From Adiantum capillus-veneris (taxonomy: Eukaryota; Streptophyta; Polypodiopsida; Polypodiales; Pteridaceae), in assembly GCA_014529385.2 (NCBI GenBank), contig CM043971.1:90041840-90105839 (forward strand): DNA of 64,000 nt. The letters are read 5' to 3'. Positions 1 through 10,854 of this stretch are shown in pieces. Positions within the stretch are counted from its first letter, which is position 1. Each line of letters opens with the position of its first letter. The position numbers were made by a program, and so were the translations under genes. The notes under the pieces were generated by a model that did no database searches, was not told where the DNA came from, and worked only from the letters and a program-made list of their open reading frames with translations.

Positions 1-1080
1 AGTTTCAAAATGTAGCAAGAAAGTTTCAAATTTCAAAGAGATTAGTTGGATTTTACCTTGAAAAACCTCTTTACATTCATTTTTCCATTGTAGAGGATTC
101 AACCTTGATACTTGTTGTAGAGGATAAAGAAGTTGAGAGGACAAGAGAATAAACCTTGACATATACTCCACCTTTTGAATGAAAGTAGCAAGTTGCTTTG
201 TATCCTTAGGTGATGGGAGGAGCACCAAAGCCTTCACTTTGTCAAGATCCGATTCAATCCCATTCTCTCAGATCATATGTCCCAAACAATTCACTCTTTT
301 TCATCATACATCTTCAGTGCCATTCCAAGCTTTGCACAATGATCCTTTCTAGAGCTATAAACACAAAAGTCATCAATAAGATCCTTCACAAACTTGCCAA
401 GAAAGGAAGAGAACACCTTATTGACGCGCTTTTGGTACCACGCACAACCATTCACAAGACCAAAAGGAAGCACACAAGAACAAAATCATCCCCATAGTGT
501 GCTAAATCTGGTCTTCTTTTGATCTTCTAAAGCCAAGGTGAGCTGAAAATATCGAGAGAATCCATCACATACACTATACCTCTCATGCCTTGGAATAGAA
601 TCAAGTATGTCATCTATGAAAGGAAGAGGGTATGGATCCCTCTTCATAGATGATTTAGAGGCTTAAAATCAACACATGTCCTCCACATTCCATCTTCTTG
701 GGTGTGACAACAATAGGACTCACCCGTTCTACAATACTCACAGGACATATGAAATCTGCCTTGTGAAGCTTGTCTACCTCTTTCTTTAAAGAATTCAGTT
801 ATGCTTGTCCCATTTTCTTTGGCTTTTGGTGTACGGGATGAGTTCCTTTCTTGATTGTAATGTGAATTTCATCTCCCTTGAATCCTCTAATTTACTCATA
901 GGAAGTGATGAATAAATCAAAAAATTGTTGTATCATATGTAGGTACTCACCCTTCTCACGACTAGTCAAGTCATGAGACAACATACCTTGTATCAGCTCT
1001 TGTTTGACATTAGTTTGAACTTTGGGTTGCATCAACTCTTCAATTTTCTCATAAGGACCAGAGATATCCTCATTCTCCAT
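1..1080 (-). pseudogene. Ty3/gypsy reverse transcriptase remnant, continues past left edge
   Basis: Read on the minus strand, 892-1080 carries the pre-RT stretch ending FFDLFITSYE, typical of gypsy pol just upstream of RT. Around 690-760 there is a degenerate SPIVV..KK block (RT fingers). At 291-473 there is LPFGLVNG followed by LIDDFCVY, where the family has YVDD. The translation left of 290 still resembles the RT thumb and RNase H linker (SPKDTKQLAT-like) but is broken by stops and shifts. It differs in sequence from the gypsy elements further right, so it is a separate lineage. RNase H and integrase should lie beyond position 1. No LTR is visible. Confidence 0.8.
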
Positions 1081-2670
1081 AAGGCTTAGAAATATCTGTT
1101 TCTCATCATTCTCTCTAATGTGTCATTTTTGTGAAAGTAGGATGGGGTAGAGTTGGTAGTGTATCCATTTGGGAGAGTTTTTAAACAAGTAACCACGATA
1201 TGAGCAAAAAGGACAGGCCACAAGTATGGGGTTTTGTAACTTAGGGAGGAATTGGATAGGGCAGGGTTTGAACGGTTTAGAGAGTGGTGTGAGGATAAAG
1301 GTGGTTTACTCAAGAGTGAGAAGAGTATACTTGATGGTGATGGACTGGAGTCAGGAAGCAAGAAAATTTTGCGGTTGTGGGGTGATGGGTTGGTATGTGG
1401 AGGTGTCATTGAGTTGCCTAAAGGCCTCCTGCATACCAATCTCGTGAAAGGATGGTAAGGGCTAGGTTCATATCTGCCAGTTTAATGACTATTGAGTGGT
1501 CCATTGAAAGGGTTTTTAGGGCAGGATTGACGAATTTAGGAAATTTAGAGCAAGAAGCATGATAGTGTGCATGTGTATCTCTAAGATTGAGGAGATTTCA
1601 GGGATGTGATTCTCTTTAGTGTAGGCTCTAAGGAGGCGGACATCCATGAAGGGTTGGGAGTTTTGTAAGGGGAGGGTGGGTTGGAAAAACAGTTTGAGTT
1701 ATAGACTCCTTGATAAGGAGTCATGGGCTTTGACAACAAGTTTGGGAGGGGGGTTTGGGGGAGGGGGGGTGTATTTAAGCCCTAGTTATAAGCATTTTTT
1801 TTCATCTATAGAGAGGGGACGGGTGGTGAGATTATGGACAAAATTTATACATTTTATTGACAAAGTCGTGTGAAGGAATCTAACAAAAAATTATTAGCTC
1901 ATAGGCATGCAAGTTTGTGACTGGAAGAAAGAAGTTACACCTTTTCCGTCCTCTATATTTGGAAGGTTTCGTGATAGAGATGGGGAAACTCCGCCAAAAG
2001 AGGATGGGATAGATGGTAAGGTAGAGAGGGGGGAAGCTTCGCAAAAGAGGGTGGTATAGAGAGGGTAGGACTGGTCCAAAGATATGGGAGTATGGGGGTC
2101 TTGCTAAACAGAATGTGTAATTAAGAGGTTGGACAAGAAGGCCCTAATCCCTCCTCCCTCCTCCATCTGCAAAATCATTGTTGTCACGCTTGTGGTGGTT
2201 GTTTTTTTTGTTGTCGTTGCAGTTGGTGTTGCGTTGGTGGTTGGTGTCATCCCGATTGTCTTCATTGTTGTTATGATTGTGATTGTTATGATTGGATGGT
2301 TTGGCTAGCTTGTTATAGGGGAAGACTTTTGGTTTTGAATTTGAGGAAGAAGGGATATTGGGTGTGAATGCGATTGTGAATGCAAGTGAGGGGGTATTTT
2401 GATGTTATAGTATGTTTCTTAGGTGATAAGTACAAAAAGGTTTTTTGGGAGGGGGAGAAATTGGGAGGGGAGTGGGGTGGTTCATGCAATTTAAAGAGGG
2501 TTTTCTGGGTCTTGGAAGCTTTAATCTTTTGATATCTTCCTCTTCTTTGGTGAATGCCAAATGGGAGTTTACGATAAGGGATTGCATTTGGGAGAGGAAG
2601 AGTTGGATGGAGACGTCTTTCCATTCCTTTCGATATTGGAGACAGTGAGAAGGGGCTATTCTTGAGCTTA
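1081..2670. other. Unassigned G-rich (plus strand) stretch
   Basis: No recognisable domain in six frames. The plus strand is rich in GGG/GGA tracts, for example a G-rich run at 1747-1768, and CT-rich on the other strand. A run of protein-like codons near 1250-1460 is short and unlike any family I know. It may be non-coding internal DNA of the LTR element whose end lies at 2671-2791. Confidence 0.4.
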
Positions 2671-2830
2671 TGTATGAAGCTACTCTAAATATATCCTTGG
2701 GTCTCCTATTTATTTATATACCATCTTGTGTGTGTATTCTACACACTTTGGGGTTGCACTCTCTACATATCATCTCTCTATCTTCTCAACATGGTATTAG
2801 TGTGTGGTTGTTGTTTCTTCACAAAAATAG
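2671..2830 (+). mobile_element. Short LTR end plus primer-binding site (copia-like remnant)
   Basis: A TG-initiated segment at 2671 runs to CTCAACA at 2791 and is followed at once by TGGTATTAG, a slightly altered initiator-Met PBS (TGGTATCAGAG). The same layout recurs at 18985-19150 with a related, not identical, LTR. The LTR is only about 120 bp, so it belongs to a small-LTR copia or TRIM-type family. Gypsy element A begins 80 bp further on, so the element was truncated. The left limit is tentative. Confidence 0.45.
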
Positions 2831-2870
2831 AGTGTTTTTTGCCTCGTGCGGCTTCAAGCAGCGCGCGCGG

Positions 2871-4958
2871 TGTCAGGGGATACATGTGCAAAAGGTGAGC
2901 CAGGAAGGCACCGGGCCCCTAGCTGTGAGAGGTGCGGGGAAAAGAGGTGCAGCAGACACAATTAGCAGAAACAAAGCTCAAAACAAACAATTCGCTTAAT
3001 ACCACTTAGTCAACAGCATCCATGATTAATCAATCGTTAATGGAGGCTTAATGCTCCATTACAAGATGGAGGCTTAATCAATCGTTAATGGAGGCTTAAT
3101 GCTCCTTACAAGATGAAACCTGGCTTAATCGAGGTTTTAATCAAGAAAATCAATAATGACCTGCTTCCCTCCCTCCTGCTGCTTCGAGATCGAGAGAGAG
3201 AGAGAGAACCTAAACTTTCTTCACCTATGGCTTTGGGAGGGTTTTGCACAAGAGCGGCTTAGAATTAGCTTAGCTATCAAGTTTTGGACTAGGATTATGA
3301 TAGAACGGCTTAGGATTGAGATGAATCTGCTCAGGATTAGGATGAATCGGCTTAGAATTAAGAAGAAATGGTTTAGGATTATTGGGTTTCAATGAGATTC
3401 GAATCACAAGGGGGGCTTAGCTTAGGATTAGTACGGGTTATGGAAGGTTTGCTTCCCGATTCAAATGGCTAACGGGCTTAGAGAAGGTTTAGGATGGCCA
3501 ATGGAGGTTAGAGGCTTTGTCTTGGCTTAAGGATATCAAGAATTTGGGCTTAAGCTTGATTAATGAAGGTGAGGTTTGGCTTAGAGGGCTTAGGCATATC
3601 CTCCCGGACAGAGAGCTTCCCAAAATGAAGAGGTGAGGCCCAAGAAATCACACGACACCCTCTTTTATAGGTTTCATGGCTCCCTTGCTAAAAATAGCCT
3701 ACCCATTAGCGATGTCGCAAATGGGTAGCTGACATGGCGGGACCCACCCCTATGATGTGGCCATGGTTGAAATCCAGCCTTCACAAAAAATGACGCGAGC
3801 GGTGTCAAAAGGAACGCGAGGGCCTGCTGCTTGGTTTTCCCTTCTTCACCGAGCTCAACCAGGCTCTTTACGGCCCACCTGGTTGTTGGGCGGCCTTCCA
3901 TAGTGGGCGGGCGGCCTCCCTTTGGTTGCCTTTGGGCGGCCATAGGTTGAGGCCATTGGGTCTTAGTTGTGGCCCTTGCCCAGTATTTGATGGGCACCAC
4001 TTTGGTATACATGCCGGCCAAGCTTCTCCATTGTCGGCCATTTTAAACTTGGCTTCTTTGAGCAGCCTTGCCACTTGGTTGCCTTTGGGCGGCCTAGCGA
4101 ATCTACAAGGACACCACATTTGACAATGCATAGCGGCCAAAGCAATGCCAAAGTAAAACATATTTCACCAGTGGTCCTTGACTAACAATATCCTCATGAA
4201 TTTTGATGCCCGCATTACTTTCCCGACAGTGCCATACGCCATCAATATGCAAGTATAAGTGACTGCATGTGGAGAGTTCTCCCGTCTTTACACTTGCTGA
4301 AAATAGCCAGCTTCCTGGCCATGCTTCTGTTAGGTTTATCCTGCAACCATTCCAAGAGATGACATTCTGAACACGATACTCCTTAAAGAAATTACTTCTC
4401 TACGCATTCCCAAACCTGGACGAAAGACCAAAATTTCCCAAATAGCACTCTGACCGAGCCGACTGGACTAGTTATGGAACTGGCCCCTAGTGCATCTTTA
4501 ACGGCCAATAACCTGGAAACCGTAAATCCGATTACTGATATGAAAAGACCGACGTGCTCTACAAAGCAAGCACTTCAGGTCTGTGCATTCACTTCATTTT
4601 TATCCTCTTAGTTGCAGTTGCCCAATCCGGTATCGATCTGCAATCAACTTGAACTTTAAACTGCCATAACTTCTTCATCGTAGCTCCAATCGACGAGCCG
4701 TAAAGACAGGCCGGTAGAGCACGCAGAGCACTGTAGTTCTAGGTCACAATATCCTATCCATTCCCACTTCAATCCTAACACGTTTTAGCATCATCAAGGC
4801 ATGTTTTGGCCCTTTTAGCCGCATTTGACATACATTCATCATTGAACTTGGCTTGTTACCAGGCCTTAATCTCTGTTCATTAAACATATAAGCTTCAAAC
4901 AAAATTGATGTGCATTTTTATGGCATCTTTCTTAGCATGGGAGCGGAGCTGCACGACA
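2871..4958 (-). repeat. Element A left LTR (3' LTR of the minus-strand element)
   Basis: Begins TGTCAGGGG, ends GCACGACA, and is followed by the polypurine tract. It matches 14260-16343 over most of its length. It holds a local duplication of the GTTAATGGAGGCTTAATGC region (about 3030-3110) that the right LTR lacks. At about 3830-3885 its sequence is unrelated to the matching place in the right LTR (about 15173-15265). A minus-strand TATA box (TATAAAAG) is at 3662-3669. Confidence 0.9.
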
Positions 4959-4970
4959 TCCACCCCCTCT
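4959..4970 (-). promoter_or_regulatory. Polypurine tract of element A
   Basis: AGAGGGGGTGGA on the minus strand directly abuts the left LTR (TGTCGTGC on minus). Element B has the identical tract at 23128-23139. It marks the start of plus-strand cDNA synthesis and fixes the element's orientation. Confidence 0.85.
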
Positions 4971-5110
4971 AAGCCTGCACAGTCTCCGATTTGTGCCAAT
5001 TGCACTTAATCAGCTTCATTAAACTCATCATCAGACATATCATCTGATGTATACATAACATGATCCTCTGGAGGTGGATCTGAATGGGAATCTTCAAGAA
5101 CAATCTCACC

Positions 5111-8100
5111 TTATCGCTTCTTGAACAGCTTGATCCGTTTTCTTGCAATAGGCACCTTAAGCATAGTGCCATCTAGTTCACATAGTTGATATGTTGCATT
5201 ATCAAAAACATGTTGCACCACATATGGTCCAAACCACCGTTTAACCATTTTTCGCATAGCAGAGTGTTGGTTCTCCAAGCTACTGTCATAGACAAGTACC
5301 CAGTCACCATCTTTGATAGCATGTGGTCGTAGTCTGTGCTTCCCATCAAATGCTGCCTTATTCTTCAATCTTGCCTCCTTAAGCTTCTCTTTAGCCTATT
5401 CAATTTCCTCTTGACGCCTCTCAAGCTGGCGAATACGTAGAGCAAGCAAGTCTTCAGTAGACATACCTTCTTCCCATGGCATTATGGTCCAAGTCATAAG
5501 TGCTTCCTCAGTAGGCATAATGGGTTTTTGCCCATGCATCAATTCAAACGGCATAAATCCTGTAACTGAACTGTGTGTAGTGCGATCAGCCCATAAAGAA
5601 AATGGCAAGAGTTTAGGCCAATCACCAATATGTCCTTCACACGCCTTCGCTAAAGCTTTAACAATAGGTGGATGTCCTCTTTCACTCTTTCCGTTACCTT
5701 CTGGATTGTATGTTGTAGTGAGAGCAAGTTTAATGCCCGTACAAGCAAAAAACTCTCAAGCTTCATCTGCATTCAGCTCTCCTCTATCTGCAATAATTCT
5801 GCCAACACATCCATACCAGGAGATAACATCTTCAATCAAGAACTTGCATACTGAATTGGTAGCTTTGGTATGCAAATCTCTGCCTTCAACCTGATTAGTT
5901 AGATCTTCCTTCGCAAGAACAATATACCTCATCTGCCACACTCCTACTGGCATTGTAATAAGGTCCACCACCCACTTGTAATGCATACCCAGTGGATAGG
6001 TGGGATGCAATCCATCTCTATGTCGCACATTAGAGTACTGTTGACATATTAAGGACAATTTCACAAATTGAACCACATCTTTGTACATACCTCTCCACCA
6101 ATACCGGTCTTTAACCTTGACAAAGGTTGCCTAGACTCCTCTATGTCCAGCCCATAGACTTTCATGAAACTCTTTAATCACCTGTTGTTGAGTTGCTTTG
6201 TCGCAAATAATTCGTTGTGCTACCCCTTCTGGGCACTTCAGTTGCTTCTATAAATGTCCATCTTTCAGGAAATATCCATAGGCCTTTTTCCTGATCTTCT
6301 TGAATTCTTGATCACTCCATCCTTCTTGTCTAGTGAGAGTACCTAGATAGCGGCCAATCATAAGCCACTCTCTATCATAAAACTCTTCAGAAAAGACTTC
6401 AAAAACATGAGCAATATTCCACAGTTGGCATGTAGATAAAAAAATGTGTAGAACTTCAAGCCAACATCATCACTCATGGTCAACATCTCTTCTTCATCTT
6501 CAAACCTGGCTCTTGATAACATATCTGCAACAGGGCTATCTCTACCTGCAATATGACAAAATTTAGGGTTAAGAGACTTAACATAGGCTATCCATCGTAG
6601 CATGGCAATATCCGGAGTAGAGCAGTTTGCAATCATTCCTATCAGTGGAAAGGAATCTGTCTCTACCACAACAGAAGCTCCAATAAAGTATTCTTTATCG
6701 ATCCTTAGAGCAGTAGCAATGCCCCAAAATTCCCTCTTAACCTGTGGATAACCTCGTTGACGAGCATTGAGCACCTTGGTTCCAAATCTCACTGCATACT
6801 TTTGTCCTTTAGCATCATCTTGACCTATAGCCCATCCAATACCTGTCGGGCTAGTGTAAACTGTTAAAATATCTGGCATGTTGCATTTATAATCAACTTT
6901 CCTCAAGATCGGAGCCTCAAGAAGCATCTTCTTTAAATTCCTGATAGCTTGTGTGTGAACTATTTCCCAAAAAAACCTTTTTCCTTTTCGTAGCAATTGA
7001 TACAACACCTCTACAACATAAGCAAAGTGTGGCAGCCAAATACGATAGAACACACACGTACCCAAGAATCAACGAACCTCAGTAATCGAAGAACATGTTT
7101 CCTTCATCTTTTGGATAGCTTCGACTTTTGTTGGACTTGGCCTTCTTCCTTCAAAAATGCACATATGTCCCACAATTAAGACCTCCTTAGTGCCAAAAAG
7201 TTGATTTTTGACTTGAAAGTGTTAAGTTAACTTCTTCAAGCCTCGATAATATAGCATCACAGTCAGCAATATGTTGAGCAACAAACTGTCGGCAACCCCT
7301 CTGGTCTTTTGCTTCATCTTTTGAGCCTTCTTCACAGCCTTTAATTGGTAGATCATCAATGAAAGGCATAGTAACATGTGGGATAAAGTCCCTTCCTACA
7401 TTATTCATGCCGTTCATCATATGAGCTACTGGATTAGTAGCACCCTGTGGTAGAGTGCACATCCTTACCAAACCAAGAGGAGTACGCATTGTAGTAAGAT
7501 CACTGCTCTCCAAAGCTAACTAGAATTGATCAAATCCTGAATAAAGATCACCCATGGAGTAAATAGATCTACCTGCAAAGGCCTCGGCAAATTCATCCAC
7601 AATTGGGCCAATACCGACATTGCGGATTGTTACCTTGTTAATTGGTTGCATATCCTGAATGAACCTTAATGTACCCTTTTTCTTCAAAACAGTAAACCAT
7701 CGATTAGAATACAGAGCACATGACGGCTCCAAAATTCCCATTTGAATCTTTTCATTAAGCAAATTGATAAGCTTTGGCAAGTGAGCTTTAGGAACTAGAA
7801 TAGGACGCAAGCTCCATGGCATGTGTGGAACAATGAAAATAACCATTGGTGAAACAACACTTGGATCCACACACCCAATCTCACTTGGCTCAAAAGCAAA
7901 AGCTATACCATGTTTTTTGAGCATACCTTGAAAACATTTGATCTCCTCTTCATTGAGGAAACCATCTTCTCCAACCTTCAGCTGCTGCAGTGTCTCCTTA
8001 GTAAACTTATGCCCTATGTTCTTTGGATCCCTGAGTATAGGCTGTCGAGAAGCCTTCTTGATCATCCCATCACTTCCTTCTGGCAGCGGTGTAGCCACTG

Positions 8101-8460
8101 GCCTCACTTTCTTTGCAACAATCTTGTATTTTGTCTCTACCTGTGCTTCAACAGTTTCACCTAAATCATCTTCAATATGCATAAGTGCTTCATATAAACT
8201 TAACTCATCATACATGTCCATTGAATGGACCTTGACCACTTCAGTTCTGCTTTGTAACCTGCTTTGCTTGATCTCCTCGAGCTCTAACATAGTATCTACA
8301 TAAGATACCTCTTCAAAGACTCCTATCATCTGATTCAAGCACATCACAACCCTGCAATTCACTTTGGATACCTGAAACATACTGTTTTTCCCACTTTGGC
8401 AAATCATTAAATTTTTTGAAAGAGACTGAACCTTCAGATGTTAACCCCAAAAACCCCGAA
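5111..8460 (-). pseudogene. Element A pol (RT, RNase H, integrase), decayed
   Basis: Minus-strand pieces at 7520-8407, 7187-7513, 6358-7065, 5756-6088, 5396-5608 and 5111-5368 line up in order with the intact pol of element B. RT palm starts near 7560 (GDLYSGFDQF) with MPFIDDLPIKG near 7360. RNase H lies at 6500-6870, integrase at 5390-6090 with the SERGHP glutamate region near 5680, and a chromatin/GPY-like end (RWFGPYVVQHV) near 5230. Stops and frameshifts separate the pieces, so it cannot make Pol. The pol frame is open back to the protease overlap near 8540. Confidence 0.88.
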
Positions 8461-8515
8461 GAGAAAGCTTCTCCTTGCGATAACTTCTCCTCACTTGTAC
8501 CACCATAGTCCCGCT

Positions 8516-10040
8516 TTATAATGGCACTCCGAGAAAATCCTGTGCAAACCTGTGTTCTCTAAATTCCTTGCGTATCTTTGGCATTGGATGATCACGTAGA
8601 CTGTCCTTATTCCTGGCATGGTCAACACATACAGTCAAGAATTGCACTGCTTTCTTACCATCTCGGCTCCAAACCCTGGCATAGGCCGAGCCATCATCCA
8701 GCACTTTGGTTTCCATCCGCACAACCGTAATGTAGGGTTTCCCTAGAATTAATGGATAAGAGGAATGCTCCTGTAGAAAGAAATTTTGCTCATCACTGAC
8801 ATCCCCTATTGTTACCTTAACATTGGCACAAGCACCATAGAGGTCGCCTGGAAGCATATTGGCAGCTTGTATCCGCCAACCATGGTCCACATCAATAGGC
8901 CATTTCCCCTTTTTGTGCAAGCTTTTAGCCATCAAATTGATCTCCGATCCATGATCTATGAGTACTAAGACCGGTTCTTCGATGTCGCCAAGCTTCACAA
9001 CAGTTACAGTTGTTGCTCTTGCCCAATGAGTCCTTGAAAAGTGACTCTTTGGTATTATTTCACTATCTTCATCTTCATTGAAATGAACATGCCTTACCTC
9101 AGGTACGGTTGGATTTGACACCACCACAGACCTCGAATCTTCTTCTTCTTCAAAGATTGGCCAAATACACTTCATAGTTGTCTAGAATTGCATCAATGTG
9201 GCGTACCGCCTGGCTCTTCACTGACTCCGGCTCCTGTTCACTTGGTATCTGCCACTTTATTTTGATGATATCAATTATCTCCTCGTGAAACTCACGTTTG
9301 TCAATGCCCAGAATATCACCCAATGTGAGCTCCACTTTGCTATTCAAAATTTGCTCTTCAAAAACTTTCTTTAAATCTGTAGCTAATTCAATTTCAGACT
9401 TAATCTTATATGAGGGTCCCCTGGTTTTACCTTGCTTTTTGTCCTTAGGTGCATCCTCCATCACCACTTCACGAGCGGGCTTAGGAGCAGCACCTTCTTC
9501 TTTTTGTCTATTGAATCTCGTTTTCCTTTTCGATGTCCCAGGAGCTTCTTCATCTCTTTTCCGCTTTTCCTCCACCATAGCCTCATTAGCTTGAGACTTT
9601 GCAATGAATGCATACACCGAGAGGGAATCCATTGGATCAGTCCACCCTGTGGTTTCTCAAATTGAATTCCCTACTTGCTGCAACTTCCCATAAGTTACCT
9701 GCTCTGTTTCTGTTGTCTTCAAAGCATAAGGCCATAATTGACCCTTGGTACCTGCACCATCATCATCACCCTTCCCGTAGTCTTGTAGCCCATATGTAGC
9801 TTCTTCCACAAGAGCAACATTATGCTAAATCTCTTCAACTATCTTCTTCATGCCGCCCCTACCGAAGCTCAGGCGGAGCATCTCACCCGTTGCCCTAAAG
9901 GTGTATCTTCTTGTCCTTCCAAAACACCACGTTCCTTTTATAAGCTTCGTCAAAATCATCACATTCTTTAACGTACTTGTGCTCTTCACTATCACCCCAC
10001 ATGCATCGGTCCCAGCCTCTGTGCCAGCCTTTGCATGGTG
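8516..10040 (-). pseudogene. Element A gag C-terminal part and protease
   Basis: At 8516-9175 (minus) a protease-like domain has active-site LIDHGSEINLM near 8950 and the ..LILGKPYI.. flap-side block. 9150-9632 is the lysine-rich gag-protease linker. 9825-10040 holds the nucleocapsid region with a damaged CCHC knuckle near 9980-10020 (one cysteine replaced). The N-terminal part of gag lies beyond the copia insertion at 13379-14241. The protease frame ends at 8516, 18 bases after GGATTTT (8534-8540 on plus as AAAATCC), the decayed match of the frameshift candidate in B. Confidence 0.82.
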
Positions 10041-10045
10041 GCTAC

Positions 10046-10655
10046 TGTTAAGTATGGAGCCTGATTTACCCTTGTAATTTTCTGTGGTAAAAGCGCACAT
10101 TTGTAAGGCCCCCATTATGAGGAGAATCCATCGTGCATGAAGGAAAATCACTCACCGGTAACCAAAATTTTCACGGACAAGAATCAGGGGTAACTTTAAA
10201 GGCACCGGAATATTCCTTTTTGCCGGAATATTATGGCCAGACGGCGGCCGGAAAGTGGTCGGAAAACAACCGGTCGGTTGGCCGGTGGCCGGTGGCTGAA
10301 TTCAATGGCCAGTGGCCGAATTCAAAAGCGGACTTGTCCTCTCAAGGGCGGCCACACATGGGCGGATTGGAGGGTCCGATTTGGACTTATTCGCACAAGG
10401 GCGGCTACACATGGCTGTCTCTCATAAGAGAGGGCAGCCCTTTTGGCCTATAAAAGGAGGCCATTTCTACACACATTGCATAGTGTGAAGTTGATGCAAC
10501 AAGGTGGGTGTGAGGTGGTGAGAGTGAAGCAAGGCGGGAGCTCCATTAAGGGTATAATCCCTTTGTAAACTACTTCTTGTTTTGAAGTACTAAAGCCATT
10601 GAGTGGCTGCTTTCCCGTGGACGTAGCCCACATTGGGTGAACCACGTATATCGTG

Positions 10656-10706
<51 letters not shown>

Positions 10707-10790
10707 CTATAATCTCGTGTATGTAAATCTGTCTCTCTCCATTAAGTAATCTACTCAATTATCTATTTAGCTACGTCTTATGTCCTAACA
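10046..10790 (+). repeat. 5' LTR of the copia element
   Basis: 745 bp, TGTTAAGTATGG to TCCTAACA. It contains a promoter-like TATAAAAG at 10449-10456 and a CT microsatellite (about 10661-10702) in the R/U5 part. A diverged solo copy lies reversed at 37734-38582. The middle is rich in CCGGCC/CGGCCA motifs. Confidence 0.92.
10449..10456 (+). promoter_or_regulatory. TATA box of the copia LTR
   Basis: TATAAAAG inside GGCCTATAAAAGGAGGCC. The solo LTR at 37734-38582 keeps it (near 38069). Transcription would be expected to start about 30 bases downstream, in keeping with a U3/R border before the CT-rich R/U5 region. Confidence 0.7.
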
Positions 10791-10792
10791 AC

Positions 10793-10804
10793 TGGTATCA
10801 GAGC
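10793..10804 (+). promoter_or_regulatory. Primer-binding site, initiator Met-tRNA type
   Basis: TGGTATCAGAGC lies two bases after the LTR end. It is the standard plant copia PBS complementary to the 3' end of initiator Met-tRNA. Confidence 0.92.
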
Positions 10805-10854
10805 AAGGTTTGCTCGTAGCTAAATTATCTCAAAGAAAGGATTCCTTGAATTGA

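Noticed and set aside
1226-1458. Protein-like frame MDRAGFERFREWCEDKGG
   Set aside because: About 60 codons with no recognised family, no repeat elsewhere in the window and no codon signature; left unassigned.
3156-3395. Small ORF with RLRI repeats (also at 14478-14735)
   Set aside because: It lies in both element A LTRs and comes from GGCTTAGGATT-type low-complexity DNA; no start context or domain supports a gene.
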